Assembly: GCF_964355755.1 (NCBI RefSeq)
Contig: NC_092671.1
Span: 3,605,001 to 3,669,000 of the forward strand
Source: Antedon mediterranea
Lineage: Eukaryota > Echinodermata > Crinoidea > Comatulida > Antedonidae
Direction: 5' to 3'
DNA: 64,000 nt
Below are positions 24,501 to 37,738 of this stretch, piece after piece; the stretch's first letter is position 1; every line of letters begins with the position of its first letter. The notes under the pieces were generated by a model. The model ran no database searches. It was given only the letters and a program-made list of their open reading frames with translations, and had not been told where the DNA came from. The position numbers and the translations under genes are program-made.

Positions 24501-27428
24501 TCTTTTCCCCGACCTTTTTCAACTCGGTATGCGATCCCCTCCCTCTTACTTAGATACGTCCCCTCACACAACCCAAGCTCACCATATTTATACTACCGAA
24601 CACTTACGTAATAATATATTCTGTGAACCTTTTATTGAACTTCGTACAAACTTCGTGCCCATGTTTACTTTTATATTAATGGCAATATTTAAGTCTATCA
24701 TGTTGTTTACTTGACCAGGCAGCCTTACATGTTTGTGTACACCGTGTTAACTGTTTTTGCTATTGAGTTTGAAATGAAATTATCGATGAAATCATTAATG
24801 ATTTACTTTTTACTATCATATCTCTAATGACACATATTCATAAAAATTATTTACAGTACCCACGCAGCGTGGATGAAGAAAGAGAATCGTACTGATAAGT
24901 GCCATTACCCCATTCTAAACCGTCGACATTGTGGTTGGTATCCCATAAACCACAACATAAATATTTCAAAACTGTCATCACAATTTTTTGGTGTATAAAT
25001 TCACACGTCGAACAGTGATATCTTCGATAAGTAAACACTCCTACAAACGCTAACCTTTTATGTAAATTCTTTAACAGGATTTAAGAGATCTACTTGTTGT
25101 TATGTTGCGTTCTATAAACCTGTATTGGATCGTAGAGGTGTGGCGACACAAAAGAAAAACAAAACAATTAAACAATAAACGAGATATACCAGTTGAGATA
25201 TTGTTTGATTAAATAGTTCAAGATCTTAAGCCATTTCTGTAATTGTTAAATTTAACAATGTATTTTGATAGCTGATATGGGTGCAGTTACAATACATAGT
25301 AAAGCTTATTTTCGACTAAGCAAATTCATTCGCACGTATCAAAAACGTCAATCCACTTTCGTATTCCCACCCACCGATTTTCTGTACTGTATCACCACTT
25401 ATGGTATATTATGTCCAGTATTATAAGCAAATTCTGTAATACAGTGTCACATGTATCACATGAGGTACTTATATGGTGTTAAGTTTAAGGATATTGCCTA
25501 TGGTATAAGCGTCACAAAACGACACATTAATTTGATTATAATAGACCCTACTGTACAAATTATGTAAATACATGAGTACTGAGAATCGGCTACGTACACA
25601 GTATATCCATTAGTTTTTGCGATGCAAAAAAAAAAGAATCGCAACCAATCAGTAACCAACATGTTACATGAAAAAAGAGTAGGCCTACAGAATATTGACA
25701 GCAGCGGCACTCACGATTATCGTGCGTTATGTGGTTAAACATGGCCTTGGGTTGACGTCAAGTTTTAGCGTAACACTTAATCATAGGAAAACTTGGCGAA
25801 TTAATCGTGTACATATTTTAACGAATAAACGATTTAATTACATAAGTTCCGTATTGTGATGAAATAAAAGTAATAATTGGAGTCATCGTTCTGATTAATC
25901 AATAAATTATTTTTAGTACTGTATGTTTAGGGAACTATATTAAGACAAATGGTTGGGTAGCTTACTTATTAACTGTAGCTTAACTGAGTCCTGTGAGATA
26001 CAATAAAAATACAACATTTCATGAAATACATATCTTTTCGTTCTCATAACAATAATTTTTGTATTATTGATGACTATGGTGATAACCGATTGATGGCAAT
26101 GCATATGGAATGCACTTTTACAGTAGTCCGTCAGAATCTCTTTAATTATACATTCTTTACAGTCTGCCATTGCTGACAACCTTTGTGTCTTTCTCCATCA
26201 AAAACATGCTTGAGGCTTGAACTTAAGTTTGATAGATGGATTTCTTTTTAATTTTATGAGTATTCTCATCACTTGTCGCATATTTTGCACAACAAATGTT
26301 GTCCTTTGGGAGAAGACCAAGTTTTTTGTTGTATTTATGTTTTTTGCAACCATATTGATACTATCATCTCTTTAGGCCTCAGAATCGTAATGTCATGCCA
26401 ACCTTATGTGGAATTTGATAACATTAATAAATGTTTTATAATGGACATGCATTTTTAAACGATGTTATGCATGTTATCTTTCTGCATTTCTACAGTTTGC
26501 CAATGTGATGTATCTTAATATGATCTACCCTATGACATAAAGTATGTTACTACCTACATAACACATTAAAGTAAATTAAACATTTAAAAGAAATCACACA
26601 CCAAAACAATCAGTTAAACGCTCAGAAACTGAGCGAAATACTTCAATTATAATGATACCGAAACTGACATAGGGCGTGTTATTTCATATTTCTGCCCATA
26701 GAAGATAAATTGCAAGGGTTAACTTTTGGACGTTATCGCCTAAACAAACATAACATACAAGTAATATACTTTTGGCAAAATGTTTTAAAATCATTTTATA
26801 AAGTAATAATTGATAATGACAGTTTATTTTATTACTTGTTAATACCTTATTGATATAATGTTTTCAAAGAGCAAACAGAACAGTAAGGCTCACTTGACTC
26901 GCTATTGATTGGGCCACATTTCCTTTGATTAATCATAAACCCATTCTAACGTTTACTGGTGCCCATTAAAAAAAGAACATCATCGGGTTCATATGGCGTC
27001 TCATACTTTATGATGATCAGTTTTGACAGTTTGTTTGTTGTGACATAGATTGGTTCATACATTAATCTTTTAGATATGATCTATATTTTTTTGTGTCAGG
27101 CAAAGGAAAGAGACATTTCAAAAATATGTATATATTTGTAATTAAAAAGATATAGTAGAGTACCCCAAAGGGTTTGCAAACAATGGTTATCTTATATAGG
27201 TGCCAAAGGGTTGGCAGTACTGTAGCGTTAAAACATTAGTGTTCGTTTCTTAGGAAAGTTTCTCCTTAATAGGGTTGGCCCTCCTTAGTAGACGAGTCCT
27301 AAAGAGGGGTTTGTCTTACTATAAAGAAAATGTTTTAATAAAGCTCCATATTAACCCAAAAAAAACAACAACAAAAAACAGTATAGTCTACTCATTCTCC
27401 GAATTGTATACTTACAAATACACTTCCT
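24501..27428. other. BMPER intron, no gene seen
   Basis: About 2.9 kb of AT-rich intron. Several 60-80 residue frames occur on both strands without motifs, signal peptides or splice support. Around 27180-27290 there are degraded copies of the dispersed GGTTGGCC/CCTTAATAGGG motif. Confidence 0.45.
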
Positions 27429-27760
27429 TATTTTCGTATAGTTTATTGTTAAATTGACAATAATATTTTATTATTTCCACTGTATTGTCACGTTATATCA
27501 TAATTATAAATAATGTATAACCACGGTGGAAGGTAATTGGTGTAAAGCTCTGTCTACACTGTCAAACTAGTTTGAAAAACAAAGAGTGATGTGCCTATAA
27601 GAACCATGAGTATAGCGTAAATATTCTAAGAATTGTATGTACTTATACTATAATACTTCCGTATTTTCGTATAGTTTCTTGTTAAGTTGACAATAATGTT
27701 TTATTATTGTTAGAATTTCCACTGTATTGTCACGTTATCGCATAATTATAATTAATGTAT
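27429..27760. repeat. Direct repeat, about 233-bp period, enclosing a MITE arm
   Basis: TATTTTCGTATAGTTTATTG at 27429 recurs at 27662 (TTTCTTG in place of TTTATTG), and both copies continue through TTCCACTGTATTGTCACGTT to TAATGTAT. Between them, 27543-27620 carries AAAGCTCTGTCTACACTGTC plus GAGTGATGTGCC, one arm of the snapback repeat also seen at 35490-35610. Confidence 0.85.
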
Positions 27761-27857
27761 CGGAGAAGTTAATTTATGGTATAACACAGGATATTCTTGT
27801 AGACCACATCATTGTTTCCTTGTTTTAGGATGACATGCAAGAATATTGGAGTTTTTT

Positions 27858-28140
27858 GTTGATGAAAATGAGAAAGAATGTTGATGAAAATGAGAAAGAA
27901 TGTTGATGAAAATGCAGAATGACGAAAGAGATAATGTTGACGAAAATGTAGGCGATACGATATTGATAAAACGATGAAGAATGGTTCAATTCAACAAAAT
28001 GCCATACAAAAAATAATACAGAGCATAAAAATGATTATGGATGTTGAGGTGATGAATGTTTATGAAATTGATGACGAAAGAATAGGGTAAAGTGAAAATG
28101 TTGACGAAAATGTAGGCGATACGATATTGATAAAATGATC
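27858..28140. repeat. Short tandem (22 bp) and dispersed duplicate
   Basis: GTTGATGAAAATGAGAAAGA followed by AT is repeated twice in full and once in part from 27858 to about 27920. A second segment, TTGACGAAAATGTAGGCGAT followed by ACGATATTGATAAAA, occurs at about 27937-27975 and again at about 28098-28137. Confidence 0.8.
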
Positions 28141-28754
28141 ACGAAAGAATGGGTGAAAGTGATGTGTATGTTGAATCATTTGGCAAAGTCTGATGAAATA
28201 CACCAATCCTCTATTTTTATTTATTTTCCTTTCATGAATTATACCCCTAACATCTACTCTACCTCTCTGTGTTGTGTTTATATGAGTGCAATTTTGTTGC
28301 CGTTTTCCTTCCAAAATACCAAAGGATTTACTGTTTCTTCTTTCTGGATTATTTCTCTTCAATAATACCGACGAAGTAGTTTACAAATTTAATCCGGAAT
28401 ATGTGCGGTTGCAAGGTACGCTGGATACGTCTTCATAGCATGTTGCTTTGATTTGAGCTCGTGGTAATCCAATTTCCATTAATCGAAATTTATTTGTCGA
28501 CCATGTCAGATTAGAACTCCCAGGTCCCATCACAATACATGATTTATTTATAATAAAATGGTATGAATCAAAATTCATAATCTATTTATATCGCCTTTGA
28601 TCCGTTGTATTATAAACGTTTAAAATGATGTCCAGTTGTACAATGGTACAGTCCAAAACTGAATGTATCTTCTAACCGCCGATAGTATGGTTTAATGAGT
28701 TCATTTAGGTCGGGTTGAATAGTCGTCTCTGCACGTACGGTAGTGGTTGGTTGG

Positions 28755-28960
28755 CGTTGTATTGGCGCATTGTTCAATATAGTTGATGCATTGAGGGATT
28801 TTTTTTGTCTGTCGAAAGCTAGTCATCGTCATCACCGAACCGCAGTAAACATTTAGTATTATTTTGTACCTAATGGACGAATCAGCGATAAGGAGGCGAG
28901 GCTTATCTGACTGATAAAAGTTTTAACAGATCTATCTTCACCAAAATCCAGGATTTCATT
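28755..28960 (+). promoter_or_regulatory. Possible internal promoter of BMPER
   Basis: The 260 bp before the candidate signal-peptide exon contain an inverted CCAAT box (ATTGG, 28761-28765), paired GATA-type motifs in CTTATCTGACTGATAAAAG (28902-28920) and GATAAAAG (28913-28920), which can serve as a weak TATA element. A start site near 28945 would give a 5' leader of about 75 bases. This is inferred from position and motifs only; no transcript evidence is available. Confidence 0.3.
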
Positions 28961-29019
28961 AACCAGCAATTGTGGAACACACACGTTTTTCAAGTTATTG
29001 ATAACATACCAATCTTACA

Positions 29020-29092
29020 ATGGGCTATATTCGACTTGTAACCTGGTTTATATTTGCTTTTATATTCGCCGCAAATGGTTTAGAGAAAAGCG
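29020..29092 (+). CDS. BMPER: Candidate alternative first exon of BMPER: signal peptide
   Basis: ATG in near-ideal context (acaATGG), with an in-frame TAA 18 bases upstream. It opens 24 codons: MGYIR, a hydrophobic core LVTWFIFAFIFAA, then NGLEKS, a textbook secretion signal with cleavage likely around ANG. A consensus donor (agcg|gtaaga) ends it in phase 1. The next BMPER exon (38273) accepts phase 1, and joining them gives Glu followed by NGVCTVYGDPH in frame, for a 351-residue secreted VWD-C8-TIL protein without VWC domains. Seen: start, signal, donor, phase. Inferred: that it is spliced to the VWD exon rather than belonging to an unseen nested gene. Full-length BMPER would use its own signal peptide upstream of the window. 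Confidence 0.55.
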
Positions 29093-32000
29093 GTAAGATG
29101 TGATCTCTTTTTACTTTTATAAAGTTTTCCTACTAGGCAATTCTTGGCACACTTTGTCGGTTACATTACAAAAAGGGAAAAGTTGACACGCTACAATATA
29201 CTTTATCAACGTTTAGATCCGTGTCTCAAAGTTTTAAGTGTGTGGTGTAGATATTATTTAGATTATTTTACTGTAAATAATAATGTTTGCAAATATTAAT
29301 ACATTCTGTTATTTTGCGTTTTAACTAATACCATCTGCGTAAGGAGGAACTTACTCCTTGTGCTATAACTTTATACATTTTAAATGTTCTCACCAATTTA
29401 GCAGTAACAATAGAGCATTCGAGTTAAACTAGTGTGTAGTTTGTGAGCACTTAATTCCTGGGATAACAATGCATTGGGACAACATTAGTCGATTATTCAG
29501 TAATTCCTATTTAGGTAACAAAAGAAGTCCTTAGTCTTCGAAGGGTTCTTTTGCCTTGAAAATCTATTATTCTATTGAATACTCGTTCAAAACAATTCTT
29601 TTTTTTGTCACTCATTTAAGGCCAGGACTTATTATTTCTGTTCTCTACATGATTTAAGAGCACGTAAAACTCACCGAGTGTTGTTATTTCTGTACTTGTA
29701 GACTGTTAATTGTAATCGTAAATTATTTTCAATTGAATTCGGATCATTGTACTATATGTGTATATCAATTTGATATTTCTGATACTCAAACTTGTTGTTG
29801 TAGATTGCTGTACAAATTGTTGTTACAATGTTATTTTTCAAAAAGGGTGTCAGAAATATTTAAAGATTAAAGTATTGAAGTTAAACGTATTTATGTTGAT
29901 ACAGTGATCTTGAACTAAGTTATTAATATTAGGAAAGTCAATACAGGTTCAATAGTTAGTTCAACGGACGTCCAATTTTTGTGACGTAGCATTCTACGTG
30001 CTATAAATAAGTATATCACCCCTACAAAGGAAAACTAAGTCAAGACTACCGTACTATTCCCAAGAGTGAATCCATACGGTATATATTTCTTGCGTAGTTT
30101 TAGGTTATTGAAAATATATTTTTTTTGTTAAATATTCCTCATTCATAGCTTATAGAAGAATACAAAAAAAGTAACTGTAGTTAAATTCTCGTTTTGTTAA
30201 ACAAATAATAAAAGTGGTTGAACTTCTTCTTTACCCCAAGGCAATGCAGGTATGTATAGAATTAAACGCGTTAAATATCAGTTCACCTGTTTTGTGTTTT
30301 AATAATCAGTCTCATGATAAAGTATCATATTAAATCAATGAATATTCCTCTAATTAAAGACCGTTTGAGGTTCACTACCATGCAAGGAATAACCTTAACA
30401 CATTAAAACAAGTGTTAGTATTGTATTAAATAAATACCTACCTCCATCTGTAGAACAGTGGGAGGATAGTGACAAATTATTAATTCTCAATATGCTCTAA
30501 GCTCTGTTTCTAATTAAGGACCGTTTTGTGATTTACTGTCCTCTTTAGTGTGCTAAGCCAACCTACTTTACAATCATAAATATTAGTCTGCTATAGTGTG
30601 TATTGTTGTCTTTGGTATTTATTTTTTATGAGGTAGTTAGTTAGTATTGATCGGTTACAGCAGTAGAACCTCTGGATGTCCCATGAACATTGGTTTACTA
30701 TAGCATTAAAACATATACATTTTTCCCATGTGAAGTGTCCTTTATAACAAGGGTGTTCCCTGAATATAGGCGCTGACCACAGTGACAATATTGCTTCTCT
30801 TTAACTCTTGGGAAAATGTCATCTTAGTAGCCCAGGGTGTCTCCAATGTATGTCCTCTCGAAGGAGGATTTTAACTGTATTCGGCTATATGGTTATGATG
30901 GATAGATACTGTACAAATACATGTCAAAATAGTCGAATATAGAATTAAGGTATTGAATAGTATTTGTGTATGTTAGAAAATAAATTATTGTAATTTATCC
31001 CCTTCTGTTGTAATCTATCAATGATATTCGTCAAATAATAGTAATAATTTTATGCATGAAGGTCACTTGAAATTACAAGCGTGTCAATCGGTATATTAAA
31101 CTCTCACAAAACTTCTTGTCAATTATCTTTTAGGGTTTTTTGTTGTTGCTGCATCAGATATTATCAGTTTGGCAGCTTTGTTGGAACATTGTCAAAACGG
31201 GCCAATTTCATCTCCCCTTCAATTATTTTTTTTAAACAGTATATTTCATCTTGTCGATTATCATTAAATCAAGGCTGTTATGGATGGCGTTATCTACCAA
31301 ATCAATCTATCCTTAGTATCTTTTATGAATACAAACAATAGCAGGCATATATGCCAATTGAAGACGCTCTAATTTTAGTTACAACACTTAAACGCTAACC
31401 TCTTTCTGGAAAAACTCAATTATAACCAGGTAATTTATTATCTAAATATTATTACCGAAAATGTATGTTAAGTCGGCATATATTATTGAAGTTATGACGT
31501 CATTGTAACATGTGTGACTGTATGTTTATTATATGTTTTACTGACACAACATGACACTCAATTATAGGTGTAATTCATTGGCTAATAAACATGTTAATTC
31601 TTCCCGGAAGTTCGTCGTCAACTCCTGTACTATATCCTCTATTCGTTTTAAAGAACCAACAAAAAAAAACACTAAAAAAGTATAATAATCTAAGTTCATT
31701 GGTAATGAAAGATATTGAATTCTACAAAACGTTACATAAATCAAAATACTTTGCAAAAAGGAAGAAAAATATGATATAAATAACCTTTAAAATTAGTCAA
31801 TAATTTCAGTAATTCATAATAACAATGTAATTGCTTCAGCCAACCCCCACAGACCATAACAAATATTTGTGTTCAACATGGGTTTAACATACCACACACT
31901 TTTTAGTTTGTGGGTAGGTTAAACATAATTAAATGTAAATAGATTCTGAATACATGGCAGACACGGAACTGACACCATTGTTAAAATCTCTGTGTTGTTT

Positions 32001-32304
32001 CTATTGTGTCTATTTGTCAAAAGACTGTGTCATCACTTTTAATGGATTTGCTATTAATTCAATTTGACATTTATTTTCTTTTGTTAAGACTTCAGTTAAT
32101 AATTGAGTACACAATGTGATGTTCAGTTTGATTGATGTAAAGTATAACAAATTATCAGTTAAAGAATGATATCGATCGTGTTTTCGATGATCGGGGAAAA
32201 AATCCCCTACAAAACGCAGTCAGTGTGACGTGTAATGATACGCGAAGTCTTCGAGAGATGAAAATATATAAATATATATATATACAAATACAAATATATA
32301 AATC
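29093..32304. other. BMPER intron, no gene seen
   Basis: No exon recognised. Degraded copies of the dispersed GGGTGTCC / CCTGAATATAGG motif occur near 30745-30785 and 30830-30860. ORFs at 30591-31779 lack motifs. Confidence 0.45.
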
Positions 32305-32460
32305 ATACTGTAAATTATAGAAACAGTGCTCATATTCGGAACATGAACTCATGATCGCGTCGAGCAGAGCTCATTGTATGAAAAAAATGTATCTGGCGGG
32401 ATTCGAACCTGCAACCGCTCGCTTACAGGGCGAGTATTCTGTTTCTATAATTTACAGTAT
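32305..32460 (-). repeat. Inverted-repeat unit containing a tRNA-like 3' half
   Basis: Two perfect 22-bp arms (ATACTGTAAATTATAGAAAC plus AG at 32305-32326, and its inverse at 32439-32460) enclose 112 bp. On the minus strand the inner segment 32393-32437 reads CTCGCCCTGTAAGCGAG, a 5-bp anticodon-like stem with a 7-base loop (middle triplet TGT), followed by GCAGGTTCGAATCCCGC, a T-arm with one mismatch. No D-arm or 5' acceptor strand is present and loop position 33 is C rather than T. It is therefore a tRNA-derived relic, not a functional tRNA. Confidence 0.7.
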
Positions 32461-35400
32461 AATTTATATTATAATTTACACAGTGCTACGCAACACAATT
32501 GATTTATATATACAAATATAATTATATTCATACAACTTATTATACTAGTTATGTAATTAACATAGAATTATGTATAGTAATTAATCGTTTCCTCAATAGC
32601 AATATTTGAGTAAACAGTATATATACAACCGATTTAACGAGTATGTGTAGATTAATTACCCATTGCTTAATTGACTACCAACCCTTATTAAATATCAACA
32701 AAGTATCCCCTTAGTATAGGGTGTCTACTTGTTGGCCGTAGTGTAAAGCTTTGATTAGCTAGAGCACACCTTATCGTCATTTTTCAATTACGTTGTTAAA
32801 AAGATGTTAAAACATGTAATTTTCCCCAGTTTCACGGGACTGTACCAAAGGGTGTTCTCTGAATAGTAAAGGTGTGCATAAGAGGTTATAGACCTAGTTA
32901 CATGAATTTGGATCATTTGAAAACTTCACTAGGATGTGATCACAATGAGTTCGTTGTAAGACTTCCTACACACGACGATTCCCCGAAGGGCTCACGTATG
33001 ACAAGGAAATGTAAATGAACTTAAAATAGGCATCGGTCGTTAGCCGTAAGGAGGTTTACATACTTACTCAACTTAAACATGTGTGACTTGGCATTGAATA
33101 ATTATTACAGTAATTATCTTAACATTATTACTTACACTATATTTTATTTTTGCTATGGTGTTTGGTCCTAATCGAATCAACTAGCCCTATTTGTTTCCTA
33201 TTCCAACACGAAGGATCGTCATCCGGGGCTTTGTACTAGGCATCTCTTCAGGAAATGCAAGCTTGATTGCGCATGTCTTTAGAGACTTTGCATCAGATGG
33301 AAATAGTTTTCCGTCTCAATATTTTATTAAAGGTGTAATTGGAACCATTTTGTTAGTATTTCGAACATATCCGAATTTGATGTGATTACTTAGGATAGTT
33401 TTTGAACTGTGGAAACTTGATGTATGACACTTACTGTATGAATACTATGACACATACGATTAAGGGCAAACATACTACTATATGTGATTTAATCTATTGT
33501 ATTTGTATAAACTTTACTGCATACTTTATAACGTGGAGAATGAATGAAAGAGCAATGTATAACAAAAGCAACATACTGCACTTACCGCTGACAAATTATT
33601 TATCAATCTAAATTTATGAATGATTGTAGTTGACATTTTGTGTGTTTAACTTATTATAAGGTCATTGTTTTCTCCCTACGTCACATTGGGGTGGAGAAGG
33701 TTTATAAAACAACCTGTAATTAAATTTGAAAGCCCTGTCAACGATTAGCGACTTAATTAACGCGTTCCCTTGTCGGCGCGAGTGACACAACTTCACTTCT
33801 CCCAACACGTGTACCATGATCGTGCAATTTTATAAAAATTACATGAGCGAATGTTTATGATTAGTTGGGCAATTTTTATGTGTGAGAGAATATTAACAGA
33901 TTTAGTAATGTTTTGATGGAAAATAATAGAGTCCTTGGCCCAGATTTATTGATACATATTGTTCTGAAGATAACCAGATATCTTCAACACTAAACTTGAA
34001 AAGAATCTACTTCTGAAAGTGACAAACACTATAATTGCTGGTTTCAATCTCAATTTACATATGCGCATAACGTAACGTTTCTATTTTTTATGCTTTCTAT
34101 TATAACTGATTTTCTGATGGTGTTATCTGTGATATCTTTCGTTCCTGAAAATAAAAAGAATTTTACGTTCAGATAAGTGGCTTTGTGTTTTATTGTGTGA
34201 TACCACGCTATCTGTAATGTATATCTTTCCTTTCTTTATTAAAAGAATGTGTAATCTGTCAAGCGTTATCTTGTCTCTTGTTAACGCGATAACTTGTTTC
34301 AAGATCTACGATTTAATCTTTCACTCATTATTATTTTGAATTAAACGAATTCGTTTTTAATATCTTGTCTGCTTATTGTTGTTTAAGATTGATACCCTAT
34401 CTTGATTAAAATCTAAATAGTTCGTTTTGAAAGAAAGTGCGCAGTTATTATTTAGGATAAAAACACATTGTAGCTTAAACCACGTACATACAAATTACAG
34501 AACCTACCTGAATCATATCAAAATAATCCATCTCTTGGTTTTGCATATTCATCGTTTTAAAATCAAAAGGTCAAACGGTTAAGTGCATCCCTGTAATTTT
34601 AATAATTTAAAAAAAAGACAAATAAATTATTAAACCATGTGTCTAATGACGCACCCATTCAATCTTGGCGAATTCCTTGTACACCTCAACAGTAATTAAA
34701 TTTCACTCTGGCTTGGAGTTAATAATTAATCTAATTCAGACCTTCAATCACAAAGAGTTAACTGCCGGATGGTCAATATGATTTAATTCAATGTATAGAG
34801 TAGATTTGATCAGAAATGTAAGGCTTGAATTGTAGTAAAGGTCTTGAACAGCAATGTGGACCATTAAAGGACCCTTAAAGACGAATAAAATAAACGTCTT
34901 TGAATACGTCTGTAACATTATACAATGTTCATAAAACGTCAATTTAAAACGCGGATGTGTCGACATCGTTTTCTTAAAACGTCCAAAAACATAGAAATTA
35001 GTTTGTAGAATGTTCATAAAACGTGTTTGCTCTATATAGGCATGTATTGAAAGTTGAAGGAATAAAAAAAACATTGTCCATTGCCAGTTATAATTGTCAT
35101 GGCATATATTATAGCTCGTATTATACTGATGAATGGATGGTTCAAACTAGAGCACAACTTCAATGTGAACAAACCGCTTTCAACAACGGTCCAGTAGCAC
35201 TATCCCAACCTTGGTGAAATGTTGCTGGTAGGGTTTTAAATAAATTATAATTGAACAATATCGTCAAGTGTAAAAATTGTGTGTGAGAGGTGAAAATTCA
35301 CTGACCATGCTGAGTTCAAGTATTTCTGCAGGACATCTTGTTATGAATTATTAATACGACTATTAAATAATTATCAAATGATGGATGATTAGAATAAAAA

Positions 35401-35484
35401 ATTAACCCGAGAGACGTGCCCGGCAATGAACTGTACCATCACCCTATGAATGATCGTAGTTATTTCCAGTGTATTTTATTTAAA
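32461..35484. other. BMPER intron, no gene seen
   Basis: Copies of the dispersed motif occur at about 32702-32745 (TATCCCCTTAGTATAGGGTG) and 32832-32882. The open frames at 33191-35217 have no recognisable family and no splice support. Confidence 0.45.
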
Positions 35485-35612
35485 TTATATGAAACTAGTT
35501 TGACCAGAAAAGTGTGATGTGCCCAAATATGGTAGTAATATGACATCATCGTGTCTATATATGGGCACATCACATTTGTTGTCACATAAAGTTTGATAGT
35601 GACAAAGCTTTA
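35485..35612. mobile_element. Snapback MITE, about 125 bp
   Basis: AAACTAGTTTGACCAGAAAA plus GTGTGATGTGCCC (35492-35525) is mirrored by GGGCACATCACATTTGTTGT plus CACATAAAGTTT (about 35563-35594), so the unit folds into a long imperfect hairpin around ATGACATCATCGTG. Related single arms lie at 27543-27600 and 52545-52600, defining a dispersed family. Confidence 0.75.
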
Positions 35613-36814
35613 GGCCACCCATGTTGGTTTGCAGGTTTGTTGGTTAAAAGTTAAAAAAATGGTTGTACAATAATGAGTATATAGAATGTTTTGGAATAAC
35701 TTTTTACAAAAGCAAGGACTGTGATCCACACTAGTTAGAAGTGTTCTCCAGTGTGAACCATCCGTCACATGGATGGGTCTCATGGGACAACACTTCCAGA
35801 TCTTTCAAGATTTTTCAATAATATAACAAGTGATGTAAAATCGTTTTAGTTGGGTTTTTTTTTACCAATTTATGACAACAAATGTTATTTCCTGAAATGT
35901 AATATTATAATAAGTGCAGAATACCGACATACTACACTATCATGAGTGAGATTAAGAAACACAAGATTAAACACATCGCTTTCCTTATTCAGACGACAGT
36001 TGTACGAGTTCACCAAAACTATACATATGATTATAATTGTATCCGGTATTAGAAATTAAAAATTATATAGTTAAACTTCCGCATTTTTTCTATAATTGTT
36101 CATTTTTATAGTTTGTAGGCATATCGTCCTGTCAAATCGTTTTAACAAAACATATTTAGTAAATGGATTGACACGGTATAAGTTGTAATCTCTGCATTGT
36201 GCAAACAAGTTTAAAAGGTGTGAATTCAATCATGCCCTTATATTGGGTTAAACATTCTGTTATTATTACTTAATACTGAGTATGACAAGTTGGACCACCA
36301 ATGGAATGCGCACTTTCTGTATAATTGTATTAATTAGAAGTACATTGCCTCGGCTTAGAATTAACAATCAGTAAATGCTGGTCGTGGGAAGACACTTTTA
36401 GTCTGATCTGTTCACCGGGTCACGTCATTTACGAGGATTTACTCGATAATGGACTATTTTACAACAAAAGTTTAAATGAGAACTACAAGGCATAACGAGT
36501 TTGTCTTTTGGGTATTTAGTCTCATAGAGTTCCTAAAAGGTGTGTCTGTGGTTTTTTTGTGTTCCGACAAGCACAACTAAACCACTTCAAATCCTTCCAA
36601 AATGTCGAACTTTATACTGAATATGATACTACTTTTAAACGATTGATATTCTATTGAAGATGTTTTCTTTAACTAATAGTTGGATTATTTATTTGAACTT
36701 TTTTTGACACTTTTAGGTGTCAGTCTATATATGTAAACTATTAAGATGATTTCCGATGAGATCTACCGCTGGATATAAAATTCAATAGATGGTGACCTTT
36801 CACCTTGTTACAAA

Positions 36815-37410
36815 TTCGTTTTCGTTCCAGTTGACTTCTTGAATACAGGTGACCAGTAAAGGACAGTTAAGTCTCCCACCTGAGCTTTACTGTACACCTG
36901 TGTATTACTTTGTCGCGCCGTCGCTCATTGGTTAACAGTTTAACTCCCAATACCAATTCCAGTTGAATAATAGGTGACCAGTAAAGGACAGTTTGTCAAC
37001 TGGGTATTACTCTTCGTCTGTTGATTAATAGTTTAACTTCGAATACCAATATGTTTTCGTTCCAATTGACTACAAGAAGTGACCAGTAAATAGCTTTACT
37101 GATTTGTTGTCACTTGTGTATTACTTTGTCGGTCCGTCGTTTATAGGTTATTAGTGTAACTCCAAGTTTCAATGTGTTCCACTTAACTACATGCGACCAG
37201 TAAAAAACGTAAATTCTCCCATCTGACTTTGTTCACCCGAGTATTGTCATGCAGTGGTTTATTGGTTAATAGTAACCGTCAATACATATATTTTTTCGTT
37301 CCAGTTGACTACAAATGACCAGTTAAAGACGGTAAAGTCTCCACCTGTGTTTTACACCTGGGTATTATTGGGTCCCGCCGTTGTTAATGGTTAATAACTG
37401 CAACTCATAA
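36815..37410. repeat. Diverged tandem array, about 105-130 bp unit, five copies
   Basis: Each unit contains TTCCAGTTGACTAC-like, GTGACCAGTAAAGGACAG-like, CACCTG...GTATTACTTTGTC-like and GGTTAATAGTTTAACTCC-like blocks in the same order. The GACCAGT block occurs near 36850, 36974, 37080, 37190 and 37317. The copies are old (many substitutions and indels). Confidence 0.85.
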
Positions 37411-37738
37411 TGCCATCATGGAATAATTGTTATTTTTAACTTACCACTATTTTTGAGAAAAAAACCTGCTGTTACCCTTTACCCTACTTAACAAAACATG
37501 TTTTGCCTTTAAGCCACATACGTATGTGGTGTTTTTCTTGTAATGTAGTAAAACTGGTTTCCTGTCCGGAAACAAAAATCGCCTCCAAAGCCAATGGTTT
37601 ATACTTTTTAACATTTAGAATAGCCAAGTGATCTCGAGGCGTTGGATTAAAATAACAAAAAAGGAGGTTTTGGTATAAACCATTTCGTTTAGCCACATAA
37701 TTATTGCAATAATAGAAGAGGTCTACATGTTTGTTGAT

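Noticed and set aside
24195-24611. 138-residue proline/histidine-rich protein
   Set aside because: It is produced by a 22-bp minisatellite that keeps several frames open on both strands.
32393-32437. Functional tRNA-Thr (TGT) on the minus strand
   Set aside because: No D-arm or 5' acceptor strand, mismatch in the T-stem and C instead of T before the anticodon.
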